A DNA stretch of 64,000 bases from Azolla caroliniana (taxonomy: Eukaryota > Polypodiophyta). The position numbers were made by a program, and so were the translations under genes. Location of the stretch: positions 7,502,001-7,566,000 of the forward strand of contig JBHGNT010000018.1 in the NCBI GenBank assembly GCA_043228905.1. Direction: 5' to 3'. Below, piece by piece: positions 43,513 to 53,190 of the stretch (positions are counted from its first letter, which is position 1; the number at the start of each line of letters is the position of its first letter). The notes beneath the pieces are model-generated. The model was not told the DNA's origin and ran no database searches. It saw only the letters and a list, made by a program, of their open reading frames with translations.

Positions 43513-46500
43513 CTAGCGCACACACCTTCTTCTTCGACTGGCCATCCCGAACACCGTTGCCGATCCTGTCTCCCTTCCTTCGCTCACCGCACATGTCCTC
43601 CGGTTAGACCCCTGATTACTTCGATTGCTCGCCGGGTGCCGCTCCTCGCGTATCGCGTGTGTTCCACCTCCGGCTCGACCTTCTCCTCGGCCCGAACACC
43701 TCGTACTGACTCCCTTCGTTCTGCGCTCGGCTTCCGTAGGCACTTTCCGTGCGTCGTTGTCATTCATCGAATGCGCGCTCGTTCTTCGGTCCTTACGTGA
43801 CCCTGTTATGCGCTCCTTGCTTCTCCCTTGCTCGCCGTGCTCTCTCGCTGTAGAGCGTACCGTCATCCCGACCACCATGTCAGTGCCCTTCGCGACTCCC
43901 GTTATCGCTTCATCCCGACTCTCGTCCTCTTGGCCCGCTTGGCCTCGCATGTGTTCCGGGACGCCGCGCTTCCTCTTCTCGGCGTGTAGCCCGTCGCTCT
44001 CCTCACACCTCCTTCGGTTCTCAAGACACTGCCTTCTATGCTCGCCGATCATCCGCCGATACGGGCACCTCACCGCTCCGTCTCTCGCCGCGTGCATTCC
44101 TCGCAAAGGCTCGTATGTCCTCCGGGTGAGTTCCTGATCTCTCCGATCGCCCTCCGGATTCCGCTCTTTTCGTGCCGCGTATGTTCCTCCATTGGTTTTA
44201 TCGTCTCCGCATGCCGAACACCTCGGTGTGTCGACTCTTCCCGCTCCGCGCTTGCCTTCCGTAGGCTCTTCCCGTGCGCCGATGTTGTCCCCCGAATATG
44301 CACTCATTCTTCGGTCCTTACGTGACCCCGTTACGTGCTCCTCGATTCTCCCTTCCTCTCCGTGCTCTCTCGTAGTAGAGCGTATTGTCATCCCGACCTC
44401 CGTGTCGGTGTCCCTCGAGGCTCTCGTTACCGCCTCGCCTCGACTTGCGCTTTCTTGGCCCGCCTGGCCCGCTTGGCCGCACACATCCTTTGGGATGCCC
44501 CGTTTGCTCCTCACGGTACGTGACCCTCCGTTCTCCACGCATCCCCTCCGTTTTCCCAGACACAATCCTTTGTTCATGCTGATCACGCTTGTCTCGTTCC
44601 GTCGATCTTGGCGTCTCGTCGCACTGTCCGTCGTCCCGCGCTTGCCTCTCGAAGGCTTCCTCCGACCGTCATCGTCGGTCACTCGTTGCGGCTCCTCCGA
44701 ATGCACGCCTGCTTCTTGGCCCATTTTACGCCGTAGTGCATGCTCCATTTTACGCCGTAGTGCATACTTCGTATTACGCGCCTCATCCACCGTAAACCCG
44801 ACCTCCGCGTTGGTCCCTTCGTCCTTCGTTGCCGTAGCCCATTCCAACTCGGGCTTGCCGTCTTGGCCCCGCTCGTCCATTATTTCATACCGGATATCTA
44901 CACCGGTCTCCACCCCTGCATCAGCCTCTAACTCCTCGCCGCCACCCACAGTCTCTTCGGTCTTATGTTGATCCGCAACCGCCGAAGTCTCAAGAATAGG
45001 TGCAGAGGGTTCCCCTTGCTCTCGGTCTTCCGCCAAGCCGTAATCACTGTGCTCGGTTAGCCTCCTTCTTGCGCTCACCGGCTCCCACCACGTGTTGTGG
45101 CTCGTACACCTCGGCCTCCAATCATGCTGACATAGCCTTCGCCCGGATCGGTCTCGACCGATCGAGTTCCGGTTTGGTCGGCTCCCTTTCCTAACCGTAA
45201 CCAGCCGGTACATGTTTGTCCGCACAAATCCGGCCTTGCTAGCTCTTCTTCGGTTCGGGCCCGGTTGACCGGACCCCACTCCAATCTTCTTCCGCCTTCT
45301 CTTCCGGTCGTGTCGGATTACCGACCGGTTCATCTTCCGGTCGGGTCGGTTCCCGACTCTCTCCTCGCCGTTCCTGACCTCTCTGTCGGTCCTCTTGTAT
45401 ATGCCCGTTCCGGGCCTCTCGTCCTCATCTTCGCATGTGTTCGCTCCGGGCCATGCCTCCTCACGGCCACTGTCCTTCTCTTCGGTCTCATGTTGGCATT
45501 TGAGCACAACCGCCGCAGTCTCCGACCCCGGTGTCGAGAGGTCTTGCCTCCGTCCGCTATGACCTTCCTCGTCGTCGTTTCGATCGTCCGCTTTGCCGCC
45601 GCCACCTTCCGTCTCTCCGGTCTCACGTGGGCTCTCGGGGCCGACCGCCGAAGTCTCTAGAATAGGTGTGGGAAAAGTCCCGGTACCGTTACTCGCCGAT
45701 GCCATGTTCGTAGCCACCTTCGTTCGGACGCCGTGGTCCGTGGCTATCTCTTCCTCGTTCTCTTCGTCGCCGTGGTAGCTTGCCTTGCCGCCACCACTGC
45801 TCGTCGCTCTAGGTCTCATGCCGGCACTCGGGCCGACCGCCGGAACCTCTAGGGCCAGTGTGTGTAAGGTCGCGGCACCGCCACTTGTTATGTCCGTAGC
45901 CACCTCTATCCGGACGTCGTTGTCCGTGGCTACCCCGTCTCCAATCGCGGAAGCCTCGATTACGCTTGCCGCCTCCTCTTCCTCGATCCTCTTGCCGTCG
46001 TCTTGGTTGCCCGCCTTGCCGCCGCCACCGCCCGTCGCTCTAGGTCTCATGCCGGCTCTCGGGCCGGCCGCCGGAGCCTCCATGACCGGTGTGGGTAAGA
46101 ACTCGGCACTGCCGCTCGTCTCCTCCCCATTCGATGTTTCGGGCCGCCATGTCCCGAATCCGTAGTTATCGGCCTCCATGGCCGTCCCTTCACCGCAAGG
46201 CAAGAGGGTTGCTTGCTCCACACCCTCTCCCATGTCGCCGTCGTACGCTCTTCTGGCCTCTGTATAGGCCCCGTCTTCTACGCTTAGGGAGGCTTCTTCC
46301 TCCGTATCCTCCGATCGCCTCCGGCCCGACTCCATAATAAGCCCTTCTTCGGCTTCAATTTTCCCCTTCACAAGCTCGCATGCCTCCCGTATTAGCGCTT
46401 CTAGGTCGAGCTCCTCCGAACCGTTTTGCGTTGAGCTCTCTTCCGGCGGTAGTGTGTACTCACTCACCGCTCTCTCTTCTTCGCCGCTTGCGGGCCGTGT

Positions 46501-46896
46501 TGTGGCCGACCGCCTCGTGTCATGTTGCCGGCACACCCACCGATCGAACTCATGTCGACCTCTTCCTTCCGGTTCCGTGTACCCGTACGCCTCCAATAGG
46601 GCTCCCTCAAAGGACACCCACGACTCATGAGCTTCCCGTAGCTCCTTGACCTCCTTGTGCACCGATACAACCGCCACTCGAGGAAAATACTCTAGCCGCA
46701 TCGCCTCGTCTACGCCCCCTTTCGCCATCTCGGCATTGTATGCTTCTAAGACATTGTCCCCGTTGAACCGGCCGACTCGATCAACAACCTTTTCGACGGC
46801 TTGTTGAGCCGCATCTCGCTTCGCCATCTTCCGTCCGGCTTCTATCACGATCTTTGCCATCATCTCCTCGAAGTCGAAGTCTTCTTCCATCTCCAT
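43513..46896 (-). CDS. Gag-like, repeat-rich protein of element B (1127 residues)
   Basis: Uninterrupted ORF starting 15 bp after the PBS. Residues 1-120 are an acidic helical start and a gag-like segment (VGRFNGDNVLEAYNAEM, SWVSFEGALLEAYGY, HEFDRWV). At residue about 121 the sequence jumps to CRQHDTRR, which in element A comes about 75 residues later, so the middle of the capsid-like domain is missing. Residues about 271-654 hold five variants of a motif like ETSAVGP-x-RETGE-GGGGK. Residues about 516-600 are basic (RHDRKRRRKK) and contain NRNSIGRDRSGRRL, also found in A. Residues about 784-930 and 961-1103 are two copies of a 145-residue repeat (GMTxRSTxREHGExGR, TGSRKDRR). No enzyme motif and no zinc knuckle. 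The product could be a structural or RNA-binding particle protein; this is inference. Confidence 0.7.
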   Translation of the reverse strand: MEMEEDFDFEEMMAKIVIEAGRKMAKRDAAQQAVEKVVDRVGRFNGDNVLEAYNAEMAKGGVDEAMRLEYFPRVAVVSVHKEVKELREAHESWVSFEGALLEAYGYTEPEGRGRHEFDRWVCRQHDTRRSATTRPASGEEERAVSEYTLPPEESSTQNGSEELDLEALIREACELVKGKIEAEEGLIMESGRRRSEDTEEEASLSVEDGAYTEARRAYDGDMGEGVEQATLLPCGEGTAMEADNYGFGTWRPETSNGEETSGSAEFLPTPVMEAPAAGPRAGMRPRATGGGGGKAGNQDDGKRIEEEEAASVIEASAIGDGVATDNDVRIEVATDITSGGAATLHTLALEVPAVGPSAGMRPRATSSGGGKASYHGDEENEEEIATDHGVRTKVATNMASASNGTGTFPTPILETSAVGPESPRETGETEGGGGKADDRNDDEEGHSGRRQDLSTPGSETAAVVLKCQHETEEKDSGREEAWPGANTCEDEDERPGTGIYKRTDREVRNGEERVGNRPDRKMNRSVIRHDRKRRRKKIGVGSGQPGPNRRRASKAGFVRTNMYRLVTVRKGSRPNRNSIGRDRSGRRLCQHDWRPRCTSHNTWWEPVSARRRLTEHSDYGLAEDREQGEPSAPILETSAVADQHKTEETVGGGEELEADAGVETGVDIRYEIMDERGQDGKPELEWATATKDEGTNAEVGFTVDEARNTKYALRRKMEHALRRKMGQEAGVHSEEPQRVTDDDGRRKPSRGKRGTTDSATRRQDRRNETSVISMNKGLCLGKRRGCVENGGSRTVRSKRGIPKDVCGQAGQAGQESASRGEAVTRASRDTDTEVGMTIRSTTREHGEEGRIEEHVTGSRKDRRMSAYSGDNIGAREEPTEGKRGAGRVDTPRCSACGDDKTNGGTYAARKERNPEGDRRDQELTRRTYEPLRGMHAARDGAVRCPYRRMIGEHRRQCLENRRRCEESDGLHAEKRKRGVPEHMRGQAGQEDESRDEAITGVAKGTDMVVGMTVRSTAREHGEQGRSKERITGSRKDRRTSAHSMNDNDARKVPTEAERRTKGVSTRCSGRGEGRAGGGTHAIREERHPASNRSNQGSNRRTCAVSEGRETGSATVFGMASRRRRCVR

Positions 46897-46911
46897 GCTC
46901 CTTTGCCGCCC

Positions 46912-46929
46912 TTCACGTCGGGTTCACCA
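46912..46929 (-). other. Primer-binding site of element B (tRNA-Trp type)
   Basis: Plus strand TTCACGTCGGGTTCACCA equals the remembered 3' end of plant tRNA-Trp(CCA) plus CCA over all 18 nt. A 4-nt spacer (AAGA on plus) separates it from the LTR. Confidence 0.8.
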
Positions 46930-46933
46930 AAGA

Positions 46934-47462
46934 TGTCGCGTTGTTACGCGCGTACGTGTAGAAGGGGCGGGACCACCGGGGTCTCGGACTAGGGAGTGGA
47001 GGAGAAAGAATAGGACATGATATGGAGGCTTAGCTCAAGAGGAGAAGAGGAAAGAATAAGACCACGACATAGAAGGAGAGATCGGCGGAGGCAAGATGTT
47101 CAACAAGTTATATTAAAACAACGAATGGTTACAACAATGGTGGCCACATGGGCCGCACCAAACGACTATGAGAAAACCCTAACCGAAGATGAATAAGGAA
47201 ACCCTAAACGAAACCCTAACCCTAAAACGGTAAGAACTCTAGGCTAAGTGGTATACCTCTCATACGCAAAATAGGCAACCCCTTCATAAGTGACCCCTCC
47301 CTTCCTTTTATAGCCCAAGGAGGGAGGGACCTTACAATGTGGGACAAAAATTTCCCCTCTCTTTCTATACACCATATCCTAGTATACATGTGCACATGTT
47401 GCACACCACCGACTTGCCCCTTCCACCCCGGTTTCCGCCTATGGACGAAAATCTTCACGACA
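46934..47462 (-). repeat. 5' LTR of element B (529 bp)
   Basis: Same length as the 3' LTR. TATA box on the minus strand at plus 47305-47312 (CTTTTATA on plus) drives toward the ORF. Confidence 0.95.
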
Positions 47463-47466
47463 ACGC
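47463..47466. repeat. 4-bp target-site duplication ACGC of element B, right copy
   Basis: Matches 42786-42789. Confidence 0.8.
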
Positions 47467-49683
47467 GATGTTGCCAAAAATCCTCAAGTGTGCCAAGTTC
47501 GGCTTCTTTCTGAAATATAGCTCATGTGGCGACACTCCTCCATTAGCAGAAGTCTGATTCTGCAGGTAGACAACCGTCCTCACGGCGTCGGCCCAATAGA
47601 ATTTCGGCATATGCTTCACTTCAAGCATTGCCCTGGCCGCGTCTTGAATCGTCTGATTCTTCCTTTCGGCTACGCCGTTCTGCTTCGGCGTATATCTACA
47701 CGAGAATTCACGTTGAATTCCCTCCTTCTGTAGATAACTCGTGAACTGGTCGGAGAAGTACTCCTTCCCGCCATGGGACCGTAGGTATTTGATCTTACGC
47801 CCTGTTTCCCTTTCCGCAAGGCTCTTCACATTCAGGAAACATGCGTAGACTTTGCTCTTCTTCGCGATCGTGCATACCCACGTGTGCCGAGTGAAGTCGT
47901 CAATGAAGGTTACAAAGTAACACCTTCCATCGAGACTCACGTTCTGTGCCGAACCCCACACATCCGTATGGATCAAATCCAGTGGATTTCGACTATGATT
48001 ATGCTCGTTGGGGAATGGAAGTCGGTGTTGTTTTCCCATTTGGCAGGCTTCGCAGACTTGGCCATTCTAGCCTCGAAATTTCGGCAAGTTGAACACAATG
48101 TTCTTCGTCCGCATTTCACGAAGCCACGGGAAGTTAATATGGCCGAAGCGCTTATGCCACAGGTCGATGTCCAACTCGACCTTCTGCCCTTTCGCAAACA
48201 TAACGATGCCTACATGGTTGGTTTCGAGGATAACAATCCTCCCTTCATGGCGTCCTTGTGCGATTACTTTGTCTTCCTCTTCTATGAAGCACCCTAGATG
48301 CGTGAATCGAACCCGCATTCCCTGGTCGACGATCTGACCGACCGACACCAGGTTCTTCGTTATTATCGAGACATGCAACACGTTCATGAGTTTCCCTTTC
48401 TGCCCGACGTGGCTGAGGGGAACTTCGCCGACATGTTCAATGGTATGCGGAGTGTCGTCTCCCGTTTCGATCACTCCTTGCGATTCCGATTTCTCCAAGT
48501 ACGAGAACCACTCCTCGTGACTCGACATATGATTTGACACTCGGGAATCAACATACCACACCTCGCTCGATTTCGAGGTGTTCACGGCCATAGAATTGGT
48601 TGTATGCTTCATTATGAAGGTTGGGCCTGATTTGTTTTCGGCTCGTTCAGAGCCTTCTGCGTAGTGTGATCTCTGACGCCTCTCTGCATCTCTTCGGCTC
48701 GATCCGGCTTTGTCTGAATCGACTCTCTTTTTACAGCACTCACTCTCAATGTGGCCTTTCTTGCCACAATATCAGCATTCCGATTCGGCCTTCTCTTGCC
48801 GGCTTCCGGTGCCGCCATGACTCCCCTTGCTTGTGGAGGGTTAGGAACTGCTGTCGGCATTTCGATTATGCCGCTTGTTCTGCTCTTGTCGGCCACCTCC
48901 ATTGCGCACCGATCCGCCTCGTCCACCACGACCACGGGGCCTATCTTCCTCCGTGTACATCATCTTGCTGTCAGCGTGCGTACTCGTCGACGCACCCGCG
49001 TGGTTTTCCTCTACGAGCAACATCGATTGAAGCTTGAAAGACAAAGGCGTATTCTCCCTCGTTCAAACCGCCATTCGGAAAGCTCTGAACCTGGACGCTA
49101 GCCCACCAAGGCACACTTGCACCATCTCGTCCTCCTCAATGTTCACATTGACGGAGGCGAGAGAGTCATAGATTTCCTTGATTCAGGCTGTGTAATCGGC
49201 CACAGACAGAGCTTTCTGCCGGACATTGCTGAGCTCCTACCTGAGTTGTAGCTTCCTGGCCGTTGTGCTTACAGCAAAAATCTTTTTGATATTCGCCCAC
49301 GCGTCCTTTGGCATCTTACCATCCCGAATATAGCTCAATAGTTGGTCCTCTCACATTGGTTGCAAAGCAGTAGAGAACTCTGCTTGCCGCTTGTTCCCAA
49401 GCTGAAAAATCTCTGTCTCTGTTTGTCGAATCGGGTGCTACATCATTAGCTCCTTCGACATAACTCCAGTAACCGTGACCAAGCAGGTACTGGTGCATCT
49501 TGTACGACCAAGATGCGTAGTTTCTCCTGTCGAGCTTCTCAGTCGGTAGAGAGCTCTTCCCATTCCTCTGTCCATGTTGTTGTCTTATCTTTTCCGAAAA
49601 CCAAGAATAACAACTCAACTATGTCTTTGTCGCAAGCTTTTCTGTCGGCTACAGAGGACTTCAACCCTCGCGCTCTGATACCA
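47467..49683 (-). pseudogene. Outer copia: gag, protease and integrase segment
   Basis: Gag begins near 49620 (KLDRRNYASWSYKMHQYL). The zinc knuckle near 48765 reads C-stop-YCGKKGHIESEC, its Trp codon changed to TGA. The protease block has YVDSRVSNHM where DSG is expected. GAG_pre-integrase: LWHKRFGHINFPWL. Integrase: HTDVWG, then LRSHGGKEYFS where LRSDNGGEY is expected, so the second catalytic Asp is lost, and NGVAERKNQTI. The PBS is at 49671-49683 (TGGTATCAGAGCG on minus), directly against the LTR. Confidence 0.85.
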
Positions 49684-49789
49684 TGTAAAAGAATAGTGTG
49701 TGTGGAAGCGTATGCGAAACACCGAGTACACAGCTTAGAGAATGACAATTTGGTAAAACACAGAAAACGCAGAGATGGAGATGGAGAGG

Positions 49790-49825
<36 letters not shown>

Positions 49826-50120
49826 AGAAAACTCAGTTCTATTTCAAAATAATGATACTCTGTACATACTTCGTGCTCAGTGAGCACCTTTTATACAAGC
49901 CCTGACTATCGGGTTGACACAAGTACTGACAGTACTTGACTTTCATAAATGAGCCTACTACACTAACTCCCAAAATTATTCCTTACGAGGAATACCATAC
50001 TAACGGCCTTTCGGTTTATGCACCGATATGGCCACGTTATGCGTATTGTTTTATGCACCCAGTCTACGCATTGGGTTACGCACCGTGTTACGCACCCAAT
50101 GTTGAGCTTGTCACTCAACA
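49684..50120 (-). repeat. 5' LTR of the outer copia element (437 bp)
   Basis: Plus ends TGTAAAAG and CTCAACA. The last 21 bases hold the inverted repeat TGTTGAG/CTCAACA. The (GA)n tract (about 49793-49824) is shorter than in the 3' LTR. Confidence 0.9.
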
Positions 50121-50125
50121 ATTTA
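50121..50125. repeat. Target-site duplication of the outer copia element, right copy (ATTTA)
   Basis: Matches GTTTA at 31642-31646 at four of five bases. Confidence 0.65.
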
Positions 50126-50287
50126 CTTAGTCCCATAGGTCAATATTGATACAAATTCTATTCTATTCTCTCAAGATGAGAGAGAGAGAGAAACTAATTT
50201 TTATTCGAGAAAACCTAAAAGACTAATACAAGCATGGTCGATGGTAAACTAGTTTCGTTTCAATGGAGCTCATCAATGCACATGACC

Positions 50288-50292
50288 ATGTG
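50288..50292. repeat. Target-site duplication ATGTG, left copy
   Basis: Perfect match with 56797-56801. Confidence 0.95.
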
Positions 50293-50759
50293 TGTTATGG
50301 GCATGCCCATATAATATTCTGTGGTGAGAAGTTACCGTAGTATTCTATACACGTGGATAAGTGTGAGGGTTAAACGAGAGTGTAAAGAAGGGGAGGATTA
50401 CTTTTAATCCTCGGGATTGAGACAACCCATTAGGCCAAGTGTGAACTTGCCTAGGGGCCTTGGGTATCGCTATAAATAAGAGGCCGAGCTACCCTCATTT
50501 CATCATCTTGTTGACTACGTCGAGACTCTGTCTTGTGGTGGGTCAACTCTTGTAGCGAGCGCGCCAGCACCAGGTACGACTCGACGCCACGGCGGTGGTA
50601 TGGGACACCGATCGAGGCTCGAGTCCGTCTCGATCCCTTCGCTTGGGGGTGGTCGGGTGGATCGACACCCTTGTTTCTCTCTCTCCTCTCTATCTAGATC
50701 TATCTATTCATCTATATTCCATCCTTAGCTAATGCTTACGTTAGTCTATGTCTCTAATA
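50293..50759 (+). repeat. 5' LTR of the chromovirus-type element (467 bp)
   Basis: Starts TGTTATGGGC, ends CTCTAATA. TATA box CTATAAATAAGAGG near 50470. Pyrimidine-rich CTCTCTCTCC and ATCTATCTATTC blocks lie near the 3' end. Confidence 0.95.
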
Positions 50760-50761
50760 GT

Positions 50762-50773
50762 TGGTATCAGAGC
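50762..50773 (+). other. Primer-binding site complementary to initiator tRNA-Met
   Basis: TGGTATCAGAGC, 2 nt after the LTR. It complements the 3' end of the tRNA gene product at 21483-21554. Confidence 0.95.
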
Positions 50774-51016
50774 TAATGTGCTAATGTTTCTTTTGTTGTC
50801 TTTTGTTTTGTTGATTGATGGTGATCGATCGATGTGCGGTCGGCCTTGATCCAAACAATGATCAACAAAAGAACTTCGGTAATCTTTCTTGTTTTTTCTA
50901 TTCTTTCTTCTCCCAATTTAATCACGTGTATGGTTAATATGTAATTTTTTATATATATATTCAATGATGTTGTAGTGGTAAGTAATTGGTTGTATAAAAC
51001 GTTTACATATGTGTAT

Positions 51017-51310
51017 GAGGTCAATACCTCATTTGACGTATATTGAATATGTGATGAGTGTTGTATGCGCACGAGGTTAATACCTCAATTGCGTATTACG
51101 TTCACAAACATATGTTACGTTTGCATATGAGGTCAATACCTCGATACGTTGTAAATGATATGTGTTTGGTCTCGTATGCGTAAGAGGTCAATACCTCAAT
51201 TGCGTATTACGATTAACCCTTATTTTTGGATGTTTCGTGTGCGTAGAGGTATATGCCTCGATTACGTCATTTTTGGCTATTAAATATAAGTGCGTACAGG
51301 TATATGCCTC
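51017..51310 (+). repeat. Six regularly spaced 14-nt hairpin boxes in the leader
   Basis: GAGGTCAATACCTC or close variants occur at 51017, 51073, 51129, 51184, 51246 and 51297, spacing about 51-62 bp. Each can form a 5-bp stem with a 4-nt loop. In the last two (GAGGTATATGCCTC, CAGGTATATGCCTC) the U-A pair becomes U-G, so most pairing is kept. They lie between PBS and gag, where packaging or dimer signals are usually found in retroelements. The role is inference. Confidence 0.8.
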
Positions 51311-52477
51311 GATTATGTATCTCGATTATGTCATTTTTGGCTATTAAATATAACGATTTGTTTAATATAGGCATATGTGGTCACGTGCATACGTAGTTGA
51401 TCGTATATATGTGATAATATACATATGTGTATATAAGTTATTACGTGATTTTAAATCGAATGTTTTCCTTTTTGGGGAAAGGATCTTGGTGGCCGTCCTC
51501 ACATTTTTGTGAGAATAGTGTTGTCAGCATCCCTTTTTTCAACAATTTCTTATTGTTGAAATCCCCGTTGGTGAATTCGATATTTCGTTACGTAAAGAAA
51601 CGCCTATAGCCATAATGATTTTGAGTATGTAGGGCTTGACCCACTTCATATGAGTTCGCTCCTATGACACACGTATCCAACATCCCTCCCTCATTACGTG
51701 GATACGATGCCACAATGAGATCATTCTTACGAGAGGCATTCGTAATGACGTGACCATGTGATGGGCCGCGTGGGCCTACTACGAAAAGAGGGCTCATTTG
51801 GCTTGACCATTAGGTTGGACTTTGGCGTATGCCACCATAATTACGAGACTTGAGGTTAGTTAACGTACCAACATAGTTGTAGTAAATGAGGGCGAAATAA
51901 GAACTCTTGACATATATGTTTCTTTTAAAAAAACATTTATGGGCAAATGCCTTGCATATCTCTTATACGCATGAAACATTAAACATTCAAAGAAGAGCAA
52001 TTTACTTGGTTGGCTCAAGTGTTTAATGTATTTGTTCTCGAAGTTTGGAGTTCAAATATGACCAAGACCATACAACATCATTGATACATATGACTATAAC
52101 ACATGTTTAGACTTAAGGTCTAAGTGCACTTCGGGGTCCTCGTAATAGGACTTAAAAGAGCCGAAACCACATATGTGGGCACCGAAACATAGTTTATTGT
52201 TAACATTTTTTTCGTGTATAAACTATTCATGACGTGAACATACATGGTTGAGCCTCGGGGAGCCGCCATGAAAAAATTGATATAGAGATCAGGGAAAGAC
52301 ATTTACTTATCACCCCCATGGTTTTTAAAACACCTTTGTGTTACCATAGTAACTTGATCTTGAACCTCATCTCCTACGTCTAGAGGGGTATTGATGTGAG
52401 ATCATGATATCGATTAATGTTTGCCCATGATATGTTTACATCACAACATGATGTTATGACTATTTGTCTGACCCTAG
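51311..52477 (+). other. Remaining untranslated leader of the chromovirus-type element
   Basis: AT-rich, no coding motif; several TATATG and TACGTGA-like short words. It belongs to the element because both LTRs enclose it. Confidence 0.7.
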
Positions 52478-53190
52478 ATGTATTTTTCGCAAATAATCCA
52501 ATACCTTAGTTTCACCGCTCAACAGATGACCGAACTTCGGCAATCTCAAAGTGCTCTCGAGGCACGTGTCATTAGTTTACAACGTGAGACTAATAGACTT
52601 GATGAGCGACAAGGTGAACCATCATTTGTCGTTAAGCCATTTACGGGAGAAAAAAAGGAAAGAACCGAAGAAGCAATGTACACGTGGTTGGGCCGGTGGG
52701 AGTCTCATTTTGAGCTCTATCCCACGCCAGATGGTACGAAGATTGCATATGTCGCTATCAACACACTTCGAACAAGGACCACAACAAACCCAACGAAGCG
52801 CCCGGGACTAAGCAGTCACAATTCGTTGGGAAACGCAAGACACCCAACGAATTCATGGATCGCGATTGTAAGCGACAACATCCTTTTTGCGTATTCTGCA
52901 AAAAGAAGGGTCATACAAAAGAGCAATGTCGAAAGCTCCAACGGAAAGTGCACGACAACAAAGCTAAAGCTGCAGACCACAAAGGTCAGATTCCTAATGT
53001 CCTTCAGGTCTATACACATCATTTAAGTAATTGTCAATGTTCTTTCCCTCACTATGTACTGGGTCCCAATGATTTACTACGTGCAAACGGGTATATGAAT
53101 GGATCTCCCGTACAATTTTTGTTTGATTCAGGAAGCTCACACAACTTTGTGAATGATCGTTTGTTCAGATATGGGGAATCCAACCCACCG
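52478..53190 (+). pseudogene. Shortened gag and protease of the chromovirus-type element
   Basis: Gag starts near 52478, has a coiled-coil-like part (LRQSQSALEARVISLQRET) and FTGEKKERTEEAMYTWLGRW. It then jumps to a Thr/Lys-rich part, so the central capsid region is missing. In another frame the knuckle CVFCKKKGHTKEQC (52887 on) and the protease [16 protein letters not shown] follow. The protease ends early: about 13 residues later the sequence is already at VILGYPWF, normally much further on. Confidence 0.8.

Larger units (their letters stand above)
42790..47462 (-). mobile_element. Non-autonomous LTR retrotransposon B (tRNA-Trp primed, one large intact ORF)
   Basis: LTRs 42790-43318 and 46934-47462, 529 bp each, with about 9 differences by eye (about 98% identity). 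Plus ends TGTCGCG and CACGACA. The PBS on the minus strand (46912-46929) is 4 nt inside the 5' LTR. The G-rich polypurine tract (minus GGTGGGGGTGGA) touches the 3' LTR. The single 1127-codon ORF fills the interior. No pol gene. The young LTRs and open ORF mean it moved recently, with enzymes supplied from elsewhere. Confidence 0.9.
31647..50120 (-). mobile_element. Outer Ty1/copia retrotransposon carrying three nested insertions
   Basis: Direct LTRs (31647-32096 and 49684-50120) enclose gag, protease, integrase, reverse transcriptase and RNase H in copia order on the minus strand. The element is split by the inner copia (34113-37793), element A (38139-42413) and element B (42790-47462). Removing these leaves about 5.8 kb. 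At the A and B borders the pol frame or motif resumes once one 4-bp copy is counted. The initiator tRNA-Met PBS touches the 5' LTR, and the polypurine tract (minus GAGGGGGAG) touches the 3' LTR. Stops, frameshifts and lost catalytic residues show it is dead. Confidence 0.9.

Noticed and set aside
43350-46649. Many plus-strand open frames rich in Ser, Pro and Arg
   Set aside because: Shadows of the GC-rich minus-strand ORF of element B.
51017-51310. A CRISPR-like array
   Set aside because: The repeats are only 14 bp and lie in the leader of a plant retrotransposon between PBS and gag; no cas genes and a eukaryotic context.
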